Origin: Dromaius novaehollandiae
Lineage: Eukaryota; Chordata; Aves; Casuariiformes; Dromaiidae
Reading direction: 5' to 3'
Length of the DNA stretch: 64,000 bases
Assembly: GCF_036370855.1 (NCBI RefSeq)
Contig: NC_088132.1
Location: forward strand, 65,076,841-65,140,840
Part shown: positions 1-11,447 of the stretch, one piece after another
How the letters are laid out: every line of letters begins with the position of its first letter
How positions within the stretch are numbered: the stretch's first letter is position 1
The notes under the pieces: generated by a model
Database searches by the model: none
What the model was told of the DNA's origin: nothing
Seen by the model: only the letters and a program-made list of their open reading frames with translations
Position numbers and translations under genes: made by a program

Positions 1-127
1 AGTGTTTTTAAGTGAGAGGGTTTTCCCTTAGAGAGCATGAATATATGGGATGGAGTGCTACTGCCTGCTGATGGACTAGAGTATGTACCTTTCTAGTTCA
101 GAGTTTTACTAATATCTTACTATTCAG

Positions 128-3100
128 GATGTGAAGCAAGAACTCATAAGGGTGGTCAGAGCAGCAGGCTTCACAGCACCAACAGCTCAACGTGGATGGG
201 ATGGAAATGGAGCTACGCAATCCCCTTCTCTTGAGGAAATAGCTCTTCTTAAATCTGTGTTGACTGCGGGGCTGTATGACAACGTAGGAAAAATCATATA
301 CACGAAGTCTGTGGATATCACAGAGAAGCTGGCATGCATGGTAGAAACTGCTCAGGGTAAAGCACAAGTGCATCCCTCCTCTGTAAATCGAGACTTACAG
401 GTATATGGATGGCTTCTTTACCAGGAGAAGGTAAGCCTATGACTCCATATCAAAGGGATAACTAAGTGAAGACTGTGAATGTAGTTGATAGTGGCATTAT
501 ACCTCTAGTGTTAAACTAATACACGACAGCATCTTAAGAGTTCTTAGTATCTTATGTCCTTAAAGCCAATAAAAATGGGTCATCTGAGTGCTGAAGAGAG
601 CACAAAGAAATTTTGTCTAGAAGTTAAGGCTGACAAATCTGTTTAATTTATAGCTATCAGTTTCATCATAAAGTACCTTTCTCTGTCATTTAACTTCATA
701 TTAGCATTGATTTTTTTTTTGATACAGTGCTATTGATTTTAAAGATGATTACTTCTACTCAGCGATATACGCACTTGCATAATAGTAACCCTTTAAAGTG
801 TGGATTTTCTTTGCCTCTTAACTATTCTAAGCAGGTTCTAAGGTTTTGAAACTTATTATTATGGATTTGAGAGGGCCTTAACTAACTTAAAATGTATAAA
901 TACCCAATTCTGTAACTGACTGCTGAACTTCATAACTGAATTTCACTTTCGTCACTTTTCTCCTCCTCCCTACTCCAAACTTTGTTAACTCTTTGCTAAA
1001 GCCAAGTGTTTATATTTAGATAGATAAACTTCTGATACAACAAAAATGTGACAGGAGTTGCTTAACAGCCAACTTTAAAAGAGCAAGAGATTACGTTGCG
1101 CTTCTTAACGCATATGAAGCGATAGCATTATTCCAAACAATTGAAAATATTGCAGGCCCCCAAGAACCTTAGTCTAAAAGCAAGATAGCAGCTAAGGTAA
1201 ATAAGTTATACCATGAGCAGTGGAACAAAGCTTGCTTTTGCTATGTAAAGATACAGGGTAAAGCTCAAGTGCATCCCTCTCTGTAAATCGAGATAGATCT
1301 ATAGATGACTTCATTACCAGGAGAAAGAATTTTTGTTTCCTTTCCTCTCCCATCCTATTTGCTCTGTCTGTGGAAGCCACAAAACCAGAAGTAGCGTATG
1401 CTGAGTGTAGTCCATGACTTACTCTTGTATATGCGTGCACATGTGTGTATGCATGTGCCAGCATGTATGTATATTGACATATGTATATGTTGACAAGCTA
1501 GCTGGTGCCAAGAAGAATGTCTAATAGAAGAGTTTTACCTGCCTTTTTCTTCAGTACATTTACTAATTTTGATCTCTTTTCCAGTTACCACTAGAAGCAC
1601 TGGGCTGATGTTATCTTTCTGTTTAAGTTTAAAAAAGAGCATAGTTGTGGCCTTAGATAATATCCTAGTAGCACCTAAGCCTGCCTCTTAGAGGTCTAAA
1701 TGCTATTCATCTTACACCTGGTATATGGCAGACAGTTGACTGCCAGCTGTTCTCTGTGCAATGATTTGTGTGGATCAGGTCTTAAAGGGGGGGGGGGAAA
1801 TGTATAGCTCTTGCTTTTAAACTTAGCCCCAAAATCAGCAACACCAAATTTGAATGCTTTTTTTGATGTTCGTGTTTGTTTATATGCAGGTGAGGTATGC
1901 TAAGGTGTACCTGAGAGAGACTACTTTAATTTCCCCCTTTCCCATTTTGCTTTTTGGTGGGGATATAGAAGTCCAGCATCGAGAGCGTCTCCTGTCTGTG
2001 GATGGTTGGATCCATTTTCAGGTGCATTGGGGTAGTAATTACCCTTTGTGGTTTCCCTGACTTTTTTGTTATGCAGTTGATGTACAAGTTTGTTTCAGAA
2101 CATTATATACCTGGGATGAAGGTGGGAGAGAATTAATGGAAATGGTGGGAAACTTGGTAAGCATGTAATGAAATTTTAGCCAATTACACTTGAAAAAATA
2201 GTTTAATAATGTGTGGCTTGTAACAAATCGATTCCATCCATCTTCATGAAGGAAGTCGGTTTGCTTTCAGAAAAACTATTATTGGAAATAGATTTAAGCT
2301 AAACTGTGGGGTTTTTTGTTTGTTTTGGTAGAGCTGGTACTGAAAGCAGATGAGTGTACTAATTTATGTTACTCTCTGCTACAATCTTATAAGTGTGTAG
2401 GCACCTATTTATCTTAAATATTTTTTGCTTTGTAGCCCAAATGGAGTTACTTGGGGGGGGGGGGAAGAAAATACTTCCATTTGGGTTTGGATTCTCGTGT
2501 GCGTTGGTATTTGGGGCGGGGGGAAGGTGCTTTGGGTTTTTGCGTGTGTGTGTGTGGTTTTTTTGGGGGGGGTATTTTTGTGGGGTTTTTGTTTTGTTTT
2601 TTACAAAAAAGTTTCTTTGGAAATGGAAAAACTGAGAACTCTTTCTTTGTATATTTTAGCAGTCAAAATTAAGATGGGTCATATGCCAAAATCATATGTA
2701 GAGTCTGTAAAATGGCAGAATTGGCTTTTGCCAATCTGCAAGCTACTTGGTTAGTTTTCCCCACTTCTGTAGGTCCTATGTTAGTTACACTCCAGGAAGA
2801 GTATAAACTACAAATCATTTTAATTTTTCTGCATTCTGTAAAGTAAAAATTACATACCCAAATGCTGATGCAAGCAAACAGTCATTTAATTGAATTCACT
2901 AGTTATATCCAGAATTTTTTAAGATCAGCTTTCCTATGTGTTCACAGGAGAATTCTTTATGGTCTTTAGGTGGCCACAGGTTGTCCAGTTGCTGGGCACA
3001 TTACATCTTGTAATGTTTCGTAATGATGTGGCTGCTTTTAACGGAGATGCTAAGCAGAACAAATGTTGCATTTTATGCTTGTTTTTTGCTACTGTTTCTG

Positions 3101-4723
3101 CTACAGACAATATACAGCTGGAAGGAGACTAGAAGAGGGAGGGAAGGAGAGGGAAGGTTCCATCTTTAGATATCAAAATTGCTGGCAAGGCTTAAGAGAG
3201 ATTTGCAATTGCTTTCTCAGGAGACCAGATAGACCTTCCTGAGGGGTAGGACAGAGGTCTAGATATGTTGTTTCAGATATAAATGATAAAGGTTGGATTC
3301 AGATTTGTCTTCTACCACTTGTTAGGGCCCTACCCATCAATTTCTGAGAGTTCCCATACAGCAGGAACTAGAATGTAGTTATAAAGCAGTGGAGGAATGG
3401 ACAACAAAAGTGCCACCTATGCCAGTTTAAAAAAATATCTAGGTTGTCTTTAAATACAAGTGGATTTGTTTTTTGTGTTTTTTTAATATATATATATATT
3501 TATTTATATATAAACAAATATTTTGAGTGAGGAGGGTATTTGTTAACTTACGTCTAATAATTTCACTATGTGCTGGTTGTTTAGGTTCTGTGCGTAAATG
3601 TTTTGGGTTACTATTCTGAGCTACTGTTCTTTTAGGCTGTGATGCTACAGAGAAAAGGTGCTTAAAGATAAGGGGGTATAATGTAAGCCCAGTAATTTCA
3701 TGAGTATGCTCTCTGTGTACTTAAAATTAAGCATATGCATGATGTTTGCAGGAATATCTTTTTGTATGCGAGGTAATCTGTTAATCTATATTTTGGTACA
3801 AAATGTCTTTGACAATAATGCAAATATTTGTCTTCTCTGTTCTTTACAGGCTCCTGTGAAGATTGCAGTAATCTTCAAACAACTGAGAGTTCTCATTGAA
3901 TCTGTACTAAAGAAGAAGCTTGAAAATCCTAAAATGTCTCTTGAAGGTAATTTTTTGGACTACTGGCATAGAAATTTGTTATATAGACCTTGTGGCAATG
4001 CTGAGAAAGTATTAGTTCATTGCGTCCTTGCCCAAAAGGGATTATATAACTTGACTATAGCTCTGTTATTTTTAGAGACACCCAGAAAGTCATTACTGAT
4101 CCTACTTATATTCTGTAGGAATATATGAGGATCTGCACAAATGCTGATTTAAAGATATCCCTGATAACAGCTTTCCTGGTAGTGGTAGTAATGGTAAGGT
4201 GCATTTCTTAAAACAGAAATAACATTGTGTGTGCGATGAACTTCTTAAGCATGGATGAATTTCAAGTGTTCCATGAGTTGTCTCACAGTGCAGGGTAATG
4301 ATGAGGAATGGCATCTTGGCAAGTTAAGGGATAGAGAAGCATAATCTAGACTCTCAACACCAGAAGTTCAGGAGAATATTGTGGATGGGGAGGAAGAATG
4401 TGAGTTCCAGTAGGCTAATGCATCTGGGGATATACCCTTCATTTTCTTCATCTCTTCTGTGAAATGTTGAAATAGACACAATCAACTCATTAGAAAGTTT
4501 ATAAAAAATGCTCAGTCACATATTATGGACATATTGTTAACTTGCTCCACAGGCTATTCTTTAAGTTTTAGTCATCTTCAGTGGGAGTTGTTTTGTTTTT
4601 GTTTCTGGAATAGATTTTTAAACTCGTTCTTTTCCACTCACTGTCATTTTTGTGATTTCTTTCCTAGATGACAAGGTTTTACACATCATCAAAGAACTGA
4701 TAAAAACAGAGAATGGTAATTGA
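128..4723 (+). CDS. DHX29: DHX29, ATP-dependent RNA helicase, C-terminal four coding exons (5' part outside window)
   Basis: DEAH-box helicase that binds the 40S subunit and helps 48S initiation-complex assembly on structured 5'UTRs. Coding exons seen: 128-430, 1890-2021, 3850-3946, 4668-4723 (stop TGA 4721-4723), all with AG/GT borders; junction phases are 0, 0 and 1. They encode the last ~195 residues, the C-terminal OB-fold/tail that follows the helicase core. Diagnostic segments I recognise from vertebrate DHX29 are KQELIRVVRAAGF, LYDNVGKIIYTKSVD, KAQVHPSSVNRDLQ, RYAKVYLRETTLI, LLFGGDIEVQHRERLL, APVKIAVIFKQLRVLI and the C-terminal ELIKTEN. The helicase motifs lie upstream of the window. 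Same orientation as CCNO and MCIDAS downstream, which is the conserved block order. A decayed duplicate of exon 128-430 sits in the following intron. Confidence 0.97.
431..1889 (+). other. DHX29 intron (exon copy plus degenerate TG/CATG repeat)
   Basis: AT-rich intron. Apart from the exon copy at about 1190-1326, it holds a degenerate TG/CATG/TATG-rich microsatellite at about 1430-1490 and a 10-base G run at about 1788-1797. No other element recognised. Confidence 0.7.
1190..1326 (+). pseudogene. Decayed partial copy of the preceding DHX29 exon, inside the intron
   Basis: The stretch 1253-1326 matches the end of the DHX29 exon (about 353-430) almost base for base, e.g. GTGCATCCCTC, TCTGTAAATCGAGA and ATTACCAGGAGAA, with single-base deletions that break the frame. 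Weaker similarity continues upstream to about 1190 (AAGCT, GTGGA and TATAC blocks in the same order). Similarity stops near the exon-intron border: the copy has no GTAAGC donor. It is an exon fragment duplicated within its own intron and no longer usable as an exon. Confidence 0.8.
2449..2620 (+). repeat. G-run / GT-rich low-complexity tract in DHX29 intron
   Basis: Consecutive runs of G (up to about 13) separated by T-rich and (GT)n sequence, strongly G-biased on the transcribed-sense strand. It gives long open frames that are compositional only. Several spaced G runs could form G-quadruplexes in DNA or pre-mRNA; that is inference. Confidence 0.7.
3484..3515. repeat. (AT)n microsatellite in DHX29 intron
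   Basis: Alternating TA/AT tract with short TTTA interruptions. Simple repeat, probably length-variable. Confidence 0.8.
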
Positions 4724-5192
4724 AACTGAAAATCAGTAACAAAACAGAGCTTCAGTAATAGCAGGGGAAATGTGCACTCCAACTTTAACTGAAAATATTT
4801 AAACACTTAATGTTCTTGATACCAGCCATGACTTGGGAAGACTGCATGGTTTTGCGTAAAACTTACCTTTCTGGGTAACTTTTAAAGGTGAACATTGAAT
4901 AAGTTTAGCCATTGCAATACACTTGGTGCCATTTGTTTGAGCATACTAATGATGCAGACAGAACAGTTTCTTTTCGATATAAAAATGACTGTGTCCCATT
5001 CTAGTTGTCTTTGTTTCCATTTAATGTGGTAATTATGCCATTGCTGGTGATGCAGACACTACTAATAATTCAAGATTGGGTCTCAAATCTCTGTGGGGTA
5101 GTACTTCATTGGATGTTTGCAAACAGAAGACAAACTTTTTTTTTTACTTGGATTTCCTAAGTGCTAATTCTTTTGAGCTATGAATTTGCATT

Positions 5193-5198
5193 ATTAAA
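5193..5198 (+). terminator. Candidate DHX29 poly(A) signal (ATTAAA)
   Basis: ATTAAA about 470 nt after the DHX29 stop codon, the most plausible hexamer in the first kilobase of the 3' region. Not verified by a cDNA end. Confidence 0.4.
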
Positions 5199-5269
5199 GC
5201 AATACATCTTACATATGTCTGCGTTATTCTGAGTAGTTTGATAAGGGTGTCATGGGGGTTGTCAAATCA

Positions 5270-6240
5270 GTGAACTCTGGGACCTGGGCCTTCTTCCTTC
5301 CTGATGCCAAGTACACTATTTTAAAACCCAGGAGGTTTCTCTGTCCTAGTGGGATGGATGCAGCTGCCACAGTCTCCATTTGCAGGTTTGGCCAGTAGCA
5401 AGGCTGAATATGTATTCCAGCCAGACGGATGAATGCACACACATAGGATACCAGCATGGCCAGCCATATACACTACCTCTGCCTTTAGCATTGCCCATGT
5501 ATAATGCTACCAGAACTCTCATTAAACATAACTACAGCTAGCCATGTCTTGTTCCTTCTCTCTGGCTGATTGTGATTGAAGTTCACTAGCCAAAAACACT
5601 TATGTCCTCACTCCCCACGTTCACAAGTTTACAGTTCTCTTGTATATCATCAGTATGACACACTAATATCCATGTCTGGACCCTGGGTTTACTTATGTGA
5701 GATACAGGTCTCTTCCTCCTTGCCAGCTAATCCAGTTTCGTGTTCACTAGCAAAACTCACATACTTGTTCCACCTACAATCACGGATGCCTTGAGTATTA
5801 GCAGTTTGTCTAACATCCAGGCCTGGCCCCTGGGCCACTTACCAGCTACTCAGATATGGGTCTCTTCCATATTGCTAATTTGCTAGCAATTTAACACATA
5901 GGTGCATACAGGATTAAATTAATTGGGGAAATATATACACTCATGTCTTTCTCATTGTAGCCTCTGGACCTCTTGCACAAGCACATACACCCCAGCCTCT
6001 CTAGTTACTGCCACATAGACCTATGGTGTGCTGTGACCTGCAGTCCCTTCTCCAGCTGCTGGCACAGACCTTGTAGCACATACCTGCTCTCTCCAGTTGC
6101 TGGCACCCAGGCCTATGGGCCTAATGGCCCGTGGTCCCTTCTCCAGTTGCTGGCACCCAGATGTCTCTTGTGCCCTGGTTCTTCCGGCCGCTGCCACCTA
6201 GAGCCCTGGGCCCTGTGCCTCCAGTGTCGCTGGCACTTGT
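5270..6240. repeat. Degenerate long-period C/T-rich tandem repeat
   Basis: Related blocks recur through the segment: a CCAGGCCTGGCCCCTGGGCC-like core (about 5650-5680, 5818-5840, 6105-6130), each followed by a CTCTTCC/CCCTTCTCC block and then a CCAGNTGCTGGCAC or TTGCCAGCTAAT block. Near 6040-6165 the unit CCCTTCTCCAGTTGCTGGCAC occurs two to three times. Units are strongly diverged with periods of roughly 60-180 bp. I cannot assign it to a named family. Confidence 0.5.
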
Positions 6241-8533
6241 ATTTTGCAGCGCTCACTTGTAGGACAGAGATGGAGGTTATGCAGAATTTAAGGTTTTAAG
6301 AAGATAGTATAGACTGCCATGATCAGGTGCAGGGCTCAGACAAGCATCTGCTTATGTGCAGCTGGGTCCTTTGATCCTGCTTCCACTGTTTTCCCATGCC
6401 TGATCCTCCAAATCCACCCTGCTCCTTTCCTTTCCCCACCTTTGGCCCTTCCACTAAATGTTGTGTAAGAAGTTTTGCAATCCTATAAACCTCTTCTGCT
6501 CTCCTATAGTAAATTTTGCACTGTCCCACAAGCTCTCTCAAATACCCCATAATATTCATGATTGCATTTCCCCCTTATCAGTTATAAAGTTCAGGTTAAC
6601 CCTTTTTGAGGCTCTGCTGGAGCAGTTCCTTTAATGGCCTATCAGCCATGGCTGAAGAGTTCTGGTCTTCGTTATTGTCTCCCTTATGGCTTCTTAATGT
6701 TTGTGTGTCTGTATGTTTAATTTACCACTTGTTATTTCTTTTATACTGAATAGCCCTAATCAGATAGTGTAATGAGCCAGAGGCTCTCATGTTCCATGTA
6801 CTTTACAACAAGGAAATGAAAATTTTATGTCACCAACTCAATTTTCAGAATAGGGAATATTTAATTTTTTTTTTTTATTTTTGCCATGGAACAATCAGTC
6901 AAACATATGAACTCAGTATGCACAGGCAGAGGTGTAGTGCAGATTTGTTTATCTAAAAAGCACTGATTGCATGTAGCAGAGGTTAATAGTGTGCTCTTGC
7001 ATCTTGGCAGAAAGGGCAGTTGAGGAAAATGCATGATCTTGAAAGACACCAAGCAACATACACTGAGCTGTCTGGTAGACTGTTATAGCAGAAGCGGTAC
7101 TGCTGTACTAAAGGAAAATGTGAAATGATGTAAAACAACTTCTAAACATCATCCTACAATCACTTCCAGGAGAGGCAAGCTCACCTGGTAGTGATTTCTT
7201 AAGAACTCTGTGGAAAAATTAATCACATTTCCTTCGTTATTCTTTTATGAACTGTGATAAACTAGTGGCTGGCCAGATTTTCTAGAAACATCAGGAAGTG
7301 CATTTTTTAATTACAAAGTATACCAACATGTACAAAAGCAAAAACTTAAACAGTTAAATGCATTTTGACCCTAAAATGCCAGTTTTGTACTCTGCTTCTA
7401 GACACATTCTTCTTTCTTGTCAGAGGCATAGATATAGAAAGTAACTACAAATTGAATTACCTGTAGATAAAAGATTAAACCCACCTCAATTTTAGGTGAA
7501 TGTTTTCCCAGTTTTTGTTCTGGGGAAGACTTTTATTTGTAGCTTTCTAAAATGCAGATTGGAAATATATTTCAGTGTACTTGAGTTCTCCCTTATTTAA
7601 CCATGGCGAATATACACTTTTTATTCCATGTACATATGGTAATGTTGAAATTCAAAGTTCTGTGGCACTGGGAAGAGGCATTCTTTGCACATTTCTCTAG
7701 CATGCCTGGCTTAGTGATCTTTTAAATAAATGTTTTTCTTGAGTTATTTTTAATTTTTTTTTTTTGTAAAAAGTAGGAAATCACTCACTCTCCTGGTTTC
7801 CGCTCACAGAACTCATGGAATGGTTCAAACTGGGGTGTACAGAGAAGAACAGTCACTTAAAGATTTTAAAGATACACTGCAAAGACTGCAGTCACTTTCT
7901 GCTCCCACGGTGCATGCCAGCAGCCCTTGGGCCTGTGCTCTTTCGGGTGCGTGAACGCTCACTTTGGTTTCATTTATCGAATATATACTTCTGTAACACC
8001 TTCTTGTTACTTTTCTCAAAGCGCTGGTCAGATACTGGCTCGATATCAACGCATCTTTCTCACCACAGTCACAACAGTGGCTTTGGGATGCATTTTATTT
8101 TGAAGGTAGCCTGTTGCATCCGTGTTGGAGAGCGTTTTCTGCTCCAGTGCTCCTCCTCATCTGGTTCGGTTGCTGCTTGAAGCTGGCTCTTCCCCTTCCC
8201 ATTGGCTTCTCCCCTTCATTCGGCCCAGGTCTTTCATTTCCTTCCACAAATCTTTCCCAGTCTTTAGGCGACCTGCTCAACAGATATTATATCTGGTAAA
8301 ATAGCCATGGCTGGCCTCAACTTTGCTTCTGTGAACCAGTAGTTCACTCAGGAGCATTTTGATTTCCCTCCACTCAGCTGTCTAAAACGGTGCTCTGTTA
8401 TATATGTATGTAGTCAACAGATAGAAGTGGAATTGGGCTTCCAACTTCCCAGGAGACCTCTAGCATTTATAATATCTTCCCTTTTTTGCTTACGCGGTGT
8501 ATCGTGCTAACACTGAACAACAAGCCTTCGGGG

Positions 8534-8604
8534 GGCAACGCGCTTGCTGCGCCTCGGTTCCCTCTCGCCTTGCTGGTCGCGGCCCCGCAGCCCCGCTTGG
8601 CGCC
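8534..8604 (+). promoter_or_regulatory. CCNO proximal promoter: E2F consensus (8597-8604) and RFX-like half-site (8534-8539)
   Basis: TTGGCGCC at 8597-8604 is a perfect match to the TTSGCGC-type E2F consensus, 176 bp upstream of the CCNO ATG. GGCAAC at 8534-8539 is the reverse form of an RFX half-site (GTTGCC). E2F4/5 with multicilin and RFX factors are the known activators of multiciliated-cell genes, so the pair fits CCNO. Both words are short and binding is inferred. Confidence 0.5.
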
Positions 8605-8779
8605 GGCGGCCGCAGCGCTCTGCTCCAACGCCGCCGCCGGCCAGGCCCGACGGGACGGGGACGGGCTCGGCCGGCCAGCACCGCCCTGCCCCGCCCAAGC
8701 GGCGCTGGTGCCGCCCGGCCGCACCGCCCCCGCCGCCGCCCTCAAATAGCCGCCGCCGCCGTCGGGCCGCGCCGCCGCC

Positions 8780-10041
8780 ATGGTCACGGCGGCGGGCGGC
8801 GGCGGCGGCGACACGGGCGGGCGGCGGCGGGGCCCCGGCAGCTGCCCGCGGCCCCCGGCCAAGCGGCGGCGGGCGGCGGCGGGGGCGCCGGGGCCGGAGC
8901 CGGAGCCGGAGCCGGGGCCGGAGGGCCCGCTGGAGCTGCAGGCCTTCCGCGACTACGGGGAGAGCTGGTACCGCTCCCGCAAGCGGCTGGAGAGCCGCTT
9001 CCAGCCGCGGGAGCCGCTCGCCCGGCAGCCGCAGGTGGTGGTGGTGGTGGTGGTGGTGGGGCGGGAGGCGGCGGGCGGCGGGGACCGGCGCGCTGAGCCC
9101 TCGGTGCCGCAGGTGACGGCGGAGGCGCGCTGCAGGCTCGTCAGCTGGCTCATCCCCGTGCACCGGCACCTCGGCGTCTCCTTCGAGGCCCTCTGCCTCG
9201 CCGTCAACATCCTCGACCGCTTCCTCGCCACCACCCCCGTGGCCGCCGACTGCTTCCAGCTCCTGGGGGTGACGGCGCTGCTCATCGCCTGCAAGCAGGT
9301 ACCGCCCCGGCCCCGGCCCCCGCCCCCGCCCCGGCCCCGGCGGCGCGCCCGGCTCCGCTCCGCGCCGCCCGGGGGGCAGCGGGGGCAGCCGGGGGGCCGG
9401 GCGCGCCTGCCCCCGCTGCTGGATTTGGCGCAGCCCGCCCGCAACGTGCCCCGCAGGTGGAGGTGCACCCGCCGCGGGTGCGGGAGCTGCTCGCCCTCTG
9501 CTGCGACGCCTTCAGCCGCCAGCAGCTCTGCAGCCTCGAGTGCCTCGTGCTGCACAGGCTGCAGTTCGGCCTGGCGGCGCCCACCGTCAGCTGCTTCCTG
9601 GAGCACTTCACGCAGCTGCGCGTCGCCGCCCGCGGGGGCGACGCGGCGGAGGCCCGCGACGCCCGCAGCCTGGCCCGCGGCGTCGCCGAGCTCAGCCTGG
9701 CCGACTACGCCTTCACGCGGTACGCGCCCTCGCTGCTGGCCGCCGCCGCGCTGGGGCTGGCCGACCGGCTGCTGCGGCACCGGGCGCCGCTGGACCTGCG
9801 CCTCAGCGGCCACCCGCGGCGGCTGCTGCGGGGCTGCATGGGCGAGCTGCGGCTCCTGGTGGCGCTGAACGGCGAGTCGCTGCCCCTCGTGCTGCCCCCC
9901 GGCCTCTCCGAGCGGTGCTCGCGGCTGCGCGGCCCCGACGCCCCGACGCCGCGGTGCCGGCCGCGGGCCGCCGCCGGGGAGGCGGCGCCGGCCGCGGGCT
10001 CCCGCCCGGCCGCGGCCGCGCCGGGTCGCGGCGCTCCCTAG
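8780..10041 (+). CDS. CCNO: CCNO, cyclin O (complete, 3 exons)
   Basis: Atypical cyclin needed for deuterosome-dependent centriole amplification in multiciliated cells; its loss causes a reduced-cilia disease in humans. Exons 8780-9034, 9113-9298 and 9457-10041 (stop TAG) join in phase 0 to ~341 residues (human 350). Residues 1-60 are Gly/Arg/Pro/Ala-rich with a (PE)n stretch. The conserved part starts at [12 protein letters not shown] and continues with [10 protein letters not shown]. The cyclin box includes [72 protein letters not shown] and [17 protein letters not shown]. Conserved cyclin-O blocks match human at the same positions. Intron 1 is only 78 nt, in frame and stop-free (see finding); intron 2 is 158 nt. 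The ATG at 8780 lies in GCCGCCATGG, a near-perfect Kozak context. MCIDAS follows in the same orientation ~1.4 kb downstream. Confidence 0.97.
9035..9112 (+). repeat. CCNO intron 1: 78-nt in-frame intron beginning with (GTG)8
   Basis: Between LARQPQ and VTAEARC, where the human protein is contiguous, there are 78 nt that begin with eight GTG triplets and end in CCGCAG. Length is 26 codons and no stop occurs in frame. Family alignment says it is removed, but retention would insert 26 residues (a Val run, then a Gly/Arg-rich part). Confidence 0.75.
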
Positions 10042-10284
10042 GGCCGGCTGCGCGCCTGCCCGGCGCGGCGGCACCGGCACCGGCACCGGCACCGGCAGCG
10101 CGGTCTGAGAGCCAGACCGCCTTCTGCGCCTTGCCGCTCCACGGCGGCTGCACTCACAGACTGATTTTTACGTCCAGCGTGTAAATAGCGTACACAGGCG
10201 CAAGTACCGTGTTACTTACCTATTTGGAAGATGGCTCATACAGATAACGGCACTGGCACAGGTGGAGGAACCACACGGACGTTT

Positions 10285-10290
10285 AATAAA
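10285..10290 (+). terminator. CCNO poly(A) signal
   Basis: AATAAA 244 nt after the CCNO stop codon, within a short 3'UTR that has left the CpG island. Confidence 0.65.
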
Positions 10291-11040
10291 CCCTTTCCCA
10301 CTTGTCACCTGTACTTGTTTACTTGCTTGTGGGCCGCGCGCGTATCTGCCGGGGGGAAAGGCATCGGCACACGACGAGTTGACCTCCACAGTTAATTCCA
10401 GCCTCTGCAAAATAATTACACGCAACGGTATCGTTCTCCATTTAAAACTGACATGCACTGTCCTGGCAACGGTTCTGGGGAGGGGAAAAAATAAGTTACC
10501 ACGATGTAAGACAAGAAAATGTTAAATAATAACTGCAAAGGCACCGCGGCATGAGAAAAACTCAAGGGGAAAAAAAGGCATCACACATCACGTAGCAACA
10601 TATCTTTTTCTTCATTTTTATTGCATTTTTATCTCTGCACAGAGGTGACGTTAAAACAGCATATAAATATCTAAAACAGGTACCATTTATAAGTAGTCCT
10701 CCAAGCTGCACGCATTTCAAGGCAGCACGAAAGGGGCGAACCGCACACTAAGCTGGTTTCAGTTCAATATCTAGGTTTAAGTAACCAAACAAATGTAGGG
10801 AAACGTACTCCCCCCCCAAAACCGCTTGGTCGGAAAGTGCCTGCGCGCACGGCACAGCACACGCAGGGGCCGTTTGGCCTTGGCGCGTCACCTCGGTGCT
10901 GATTTCAGCGGGCGGGAGCCTTTCCCAGTGTGCGGCTCAGCTGAGCCCAGGTGCCACGGACTCACCCCCCCCCTTTTTTTTTGCCCCCACCTCATGCTTT
11001 TTATGCCCCCTAAGCTTGGCATTTCATAGATGCACCTATC
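10291..11040. other. CCNO-MCIDAS intergenic segment
   Basis: About 750 bp with no gene or named repeat seen. It includes C runs (about 10810 and 10966) and a TATA-like CATAAAAA near 11046 at the start of the MCIDAS CpG island. Confidence 0.6.
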
Positions 11041-11059
11041 TAAGGCATAAAAACGCTTG

Positions 11060-11447
11060 GAAAAATCAAGCCTGGGCGCTGCCTCGGAGGGGCCGAGGCG
11101 CGGGCAGCGGCGGCCGCTCGGGGCTGGAGGATGATGCTCGGAGCGGGCCCGGCCCCGCGCTGCGCCGCCGCCCCGTCGCCCGCCCAGGCCCGCCGGGCGG
11201 GGGGAGCCGCTGCCCGCGGGAGGGGCTGTCCCGGGCCCGGGCCCCGCGGGGAAGGGCTGCGCGGGCGCGGGCGGCGTTTCCGCGCCTCGGCGCAGGGGAG
11301 GCGAGGCGAGGCGGGCGGCAGCCCGCTCCCGCCGCCGTCCCGGGCTCGCCCCGCTGCGCGCCCGCGGCCCGCCCGCGCCCGCGGGGCGGCGCCGAGCGCG
11401 GAGCGCGGGGCCGGGGCGGCGGCCGCAGCGGCGGGCCCGGCGGCACC
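11060..11447 (+). promoter_or_regulatory. MCIDAS promoter/5' leader CpG island
   Basis: Extremely GC- and CpG-rich sequence leading to the MCIDAS ATG. GCGTTTCCGCGCC around 11275-11287 resembles an E2F site (TTTSSCGC-like, imperfect). Multicilin/GEMC1-E2F feedback on this promoter is known in other vertebrates; here it is inferred from the motif only. Confidence 0.5.

Larger units (their letters stand above)
4724..8480. other. DHX29-CCNO intergenic region
   Basis: Contains the DHX29 3'UTR and the degenerate repeat at 5270-6240. The rest is AT-rich non-coding sequence with homopolymer T/A runs. The open frames at 7815-8304 are on both strands, overlap each other, and show no recognisable protein or splice structure. 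Confidence 0.6.
8540..10110. promoter_or_regulatory. CpG island covering CCNO promoter and whole gene
   Basis: GC content rises abruptly near 8530 and stays very high with abundant CpG to about 10110. This makes all six frames open and creates many spurious long ORFs on both strands. Confidence 0.85.

Noticed and set aside
8490-9169. Long Arg/Pro/Ala-rich ORFs on both strands around CCNO
   Set aside because: All frames are open because of extreme GC content. Only the exon frame matches cyclin O.
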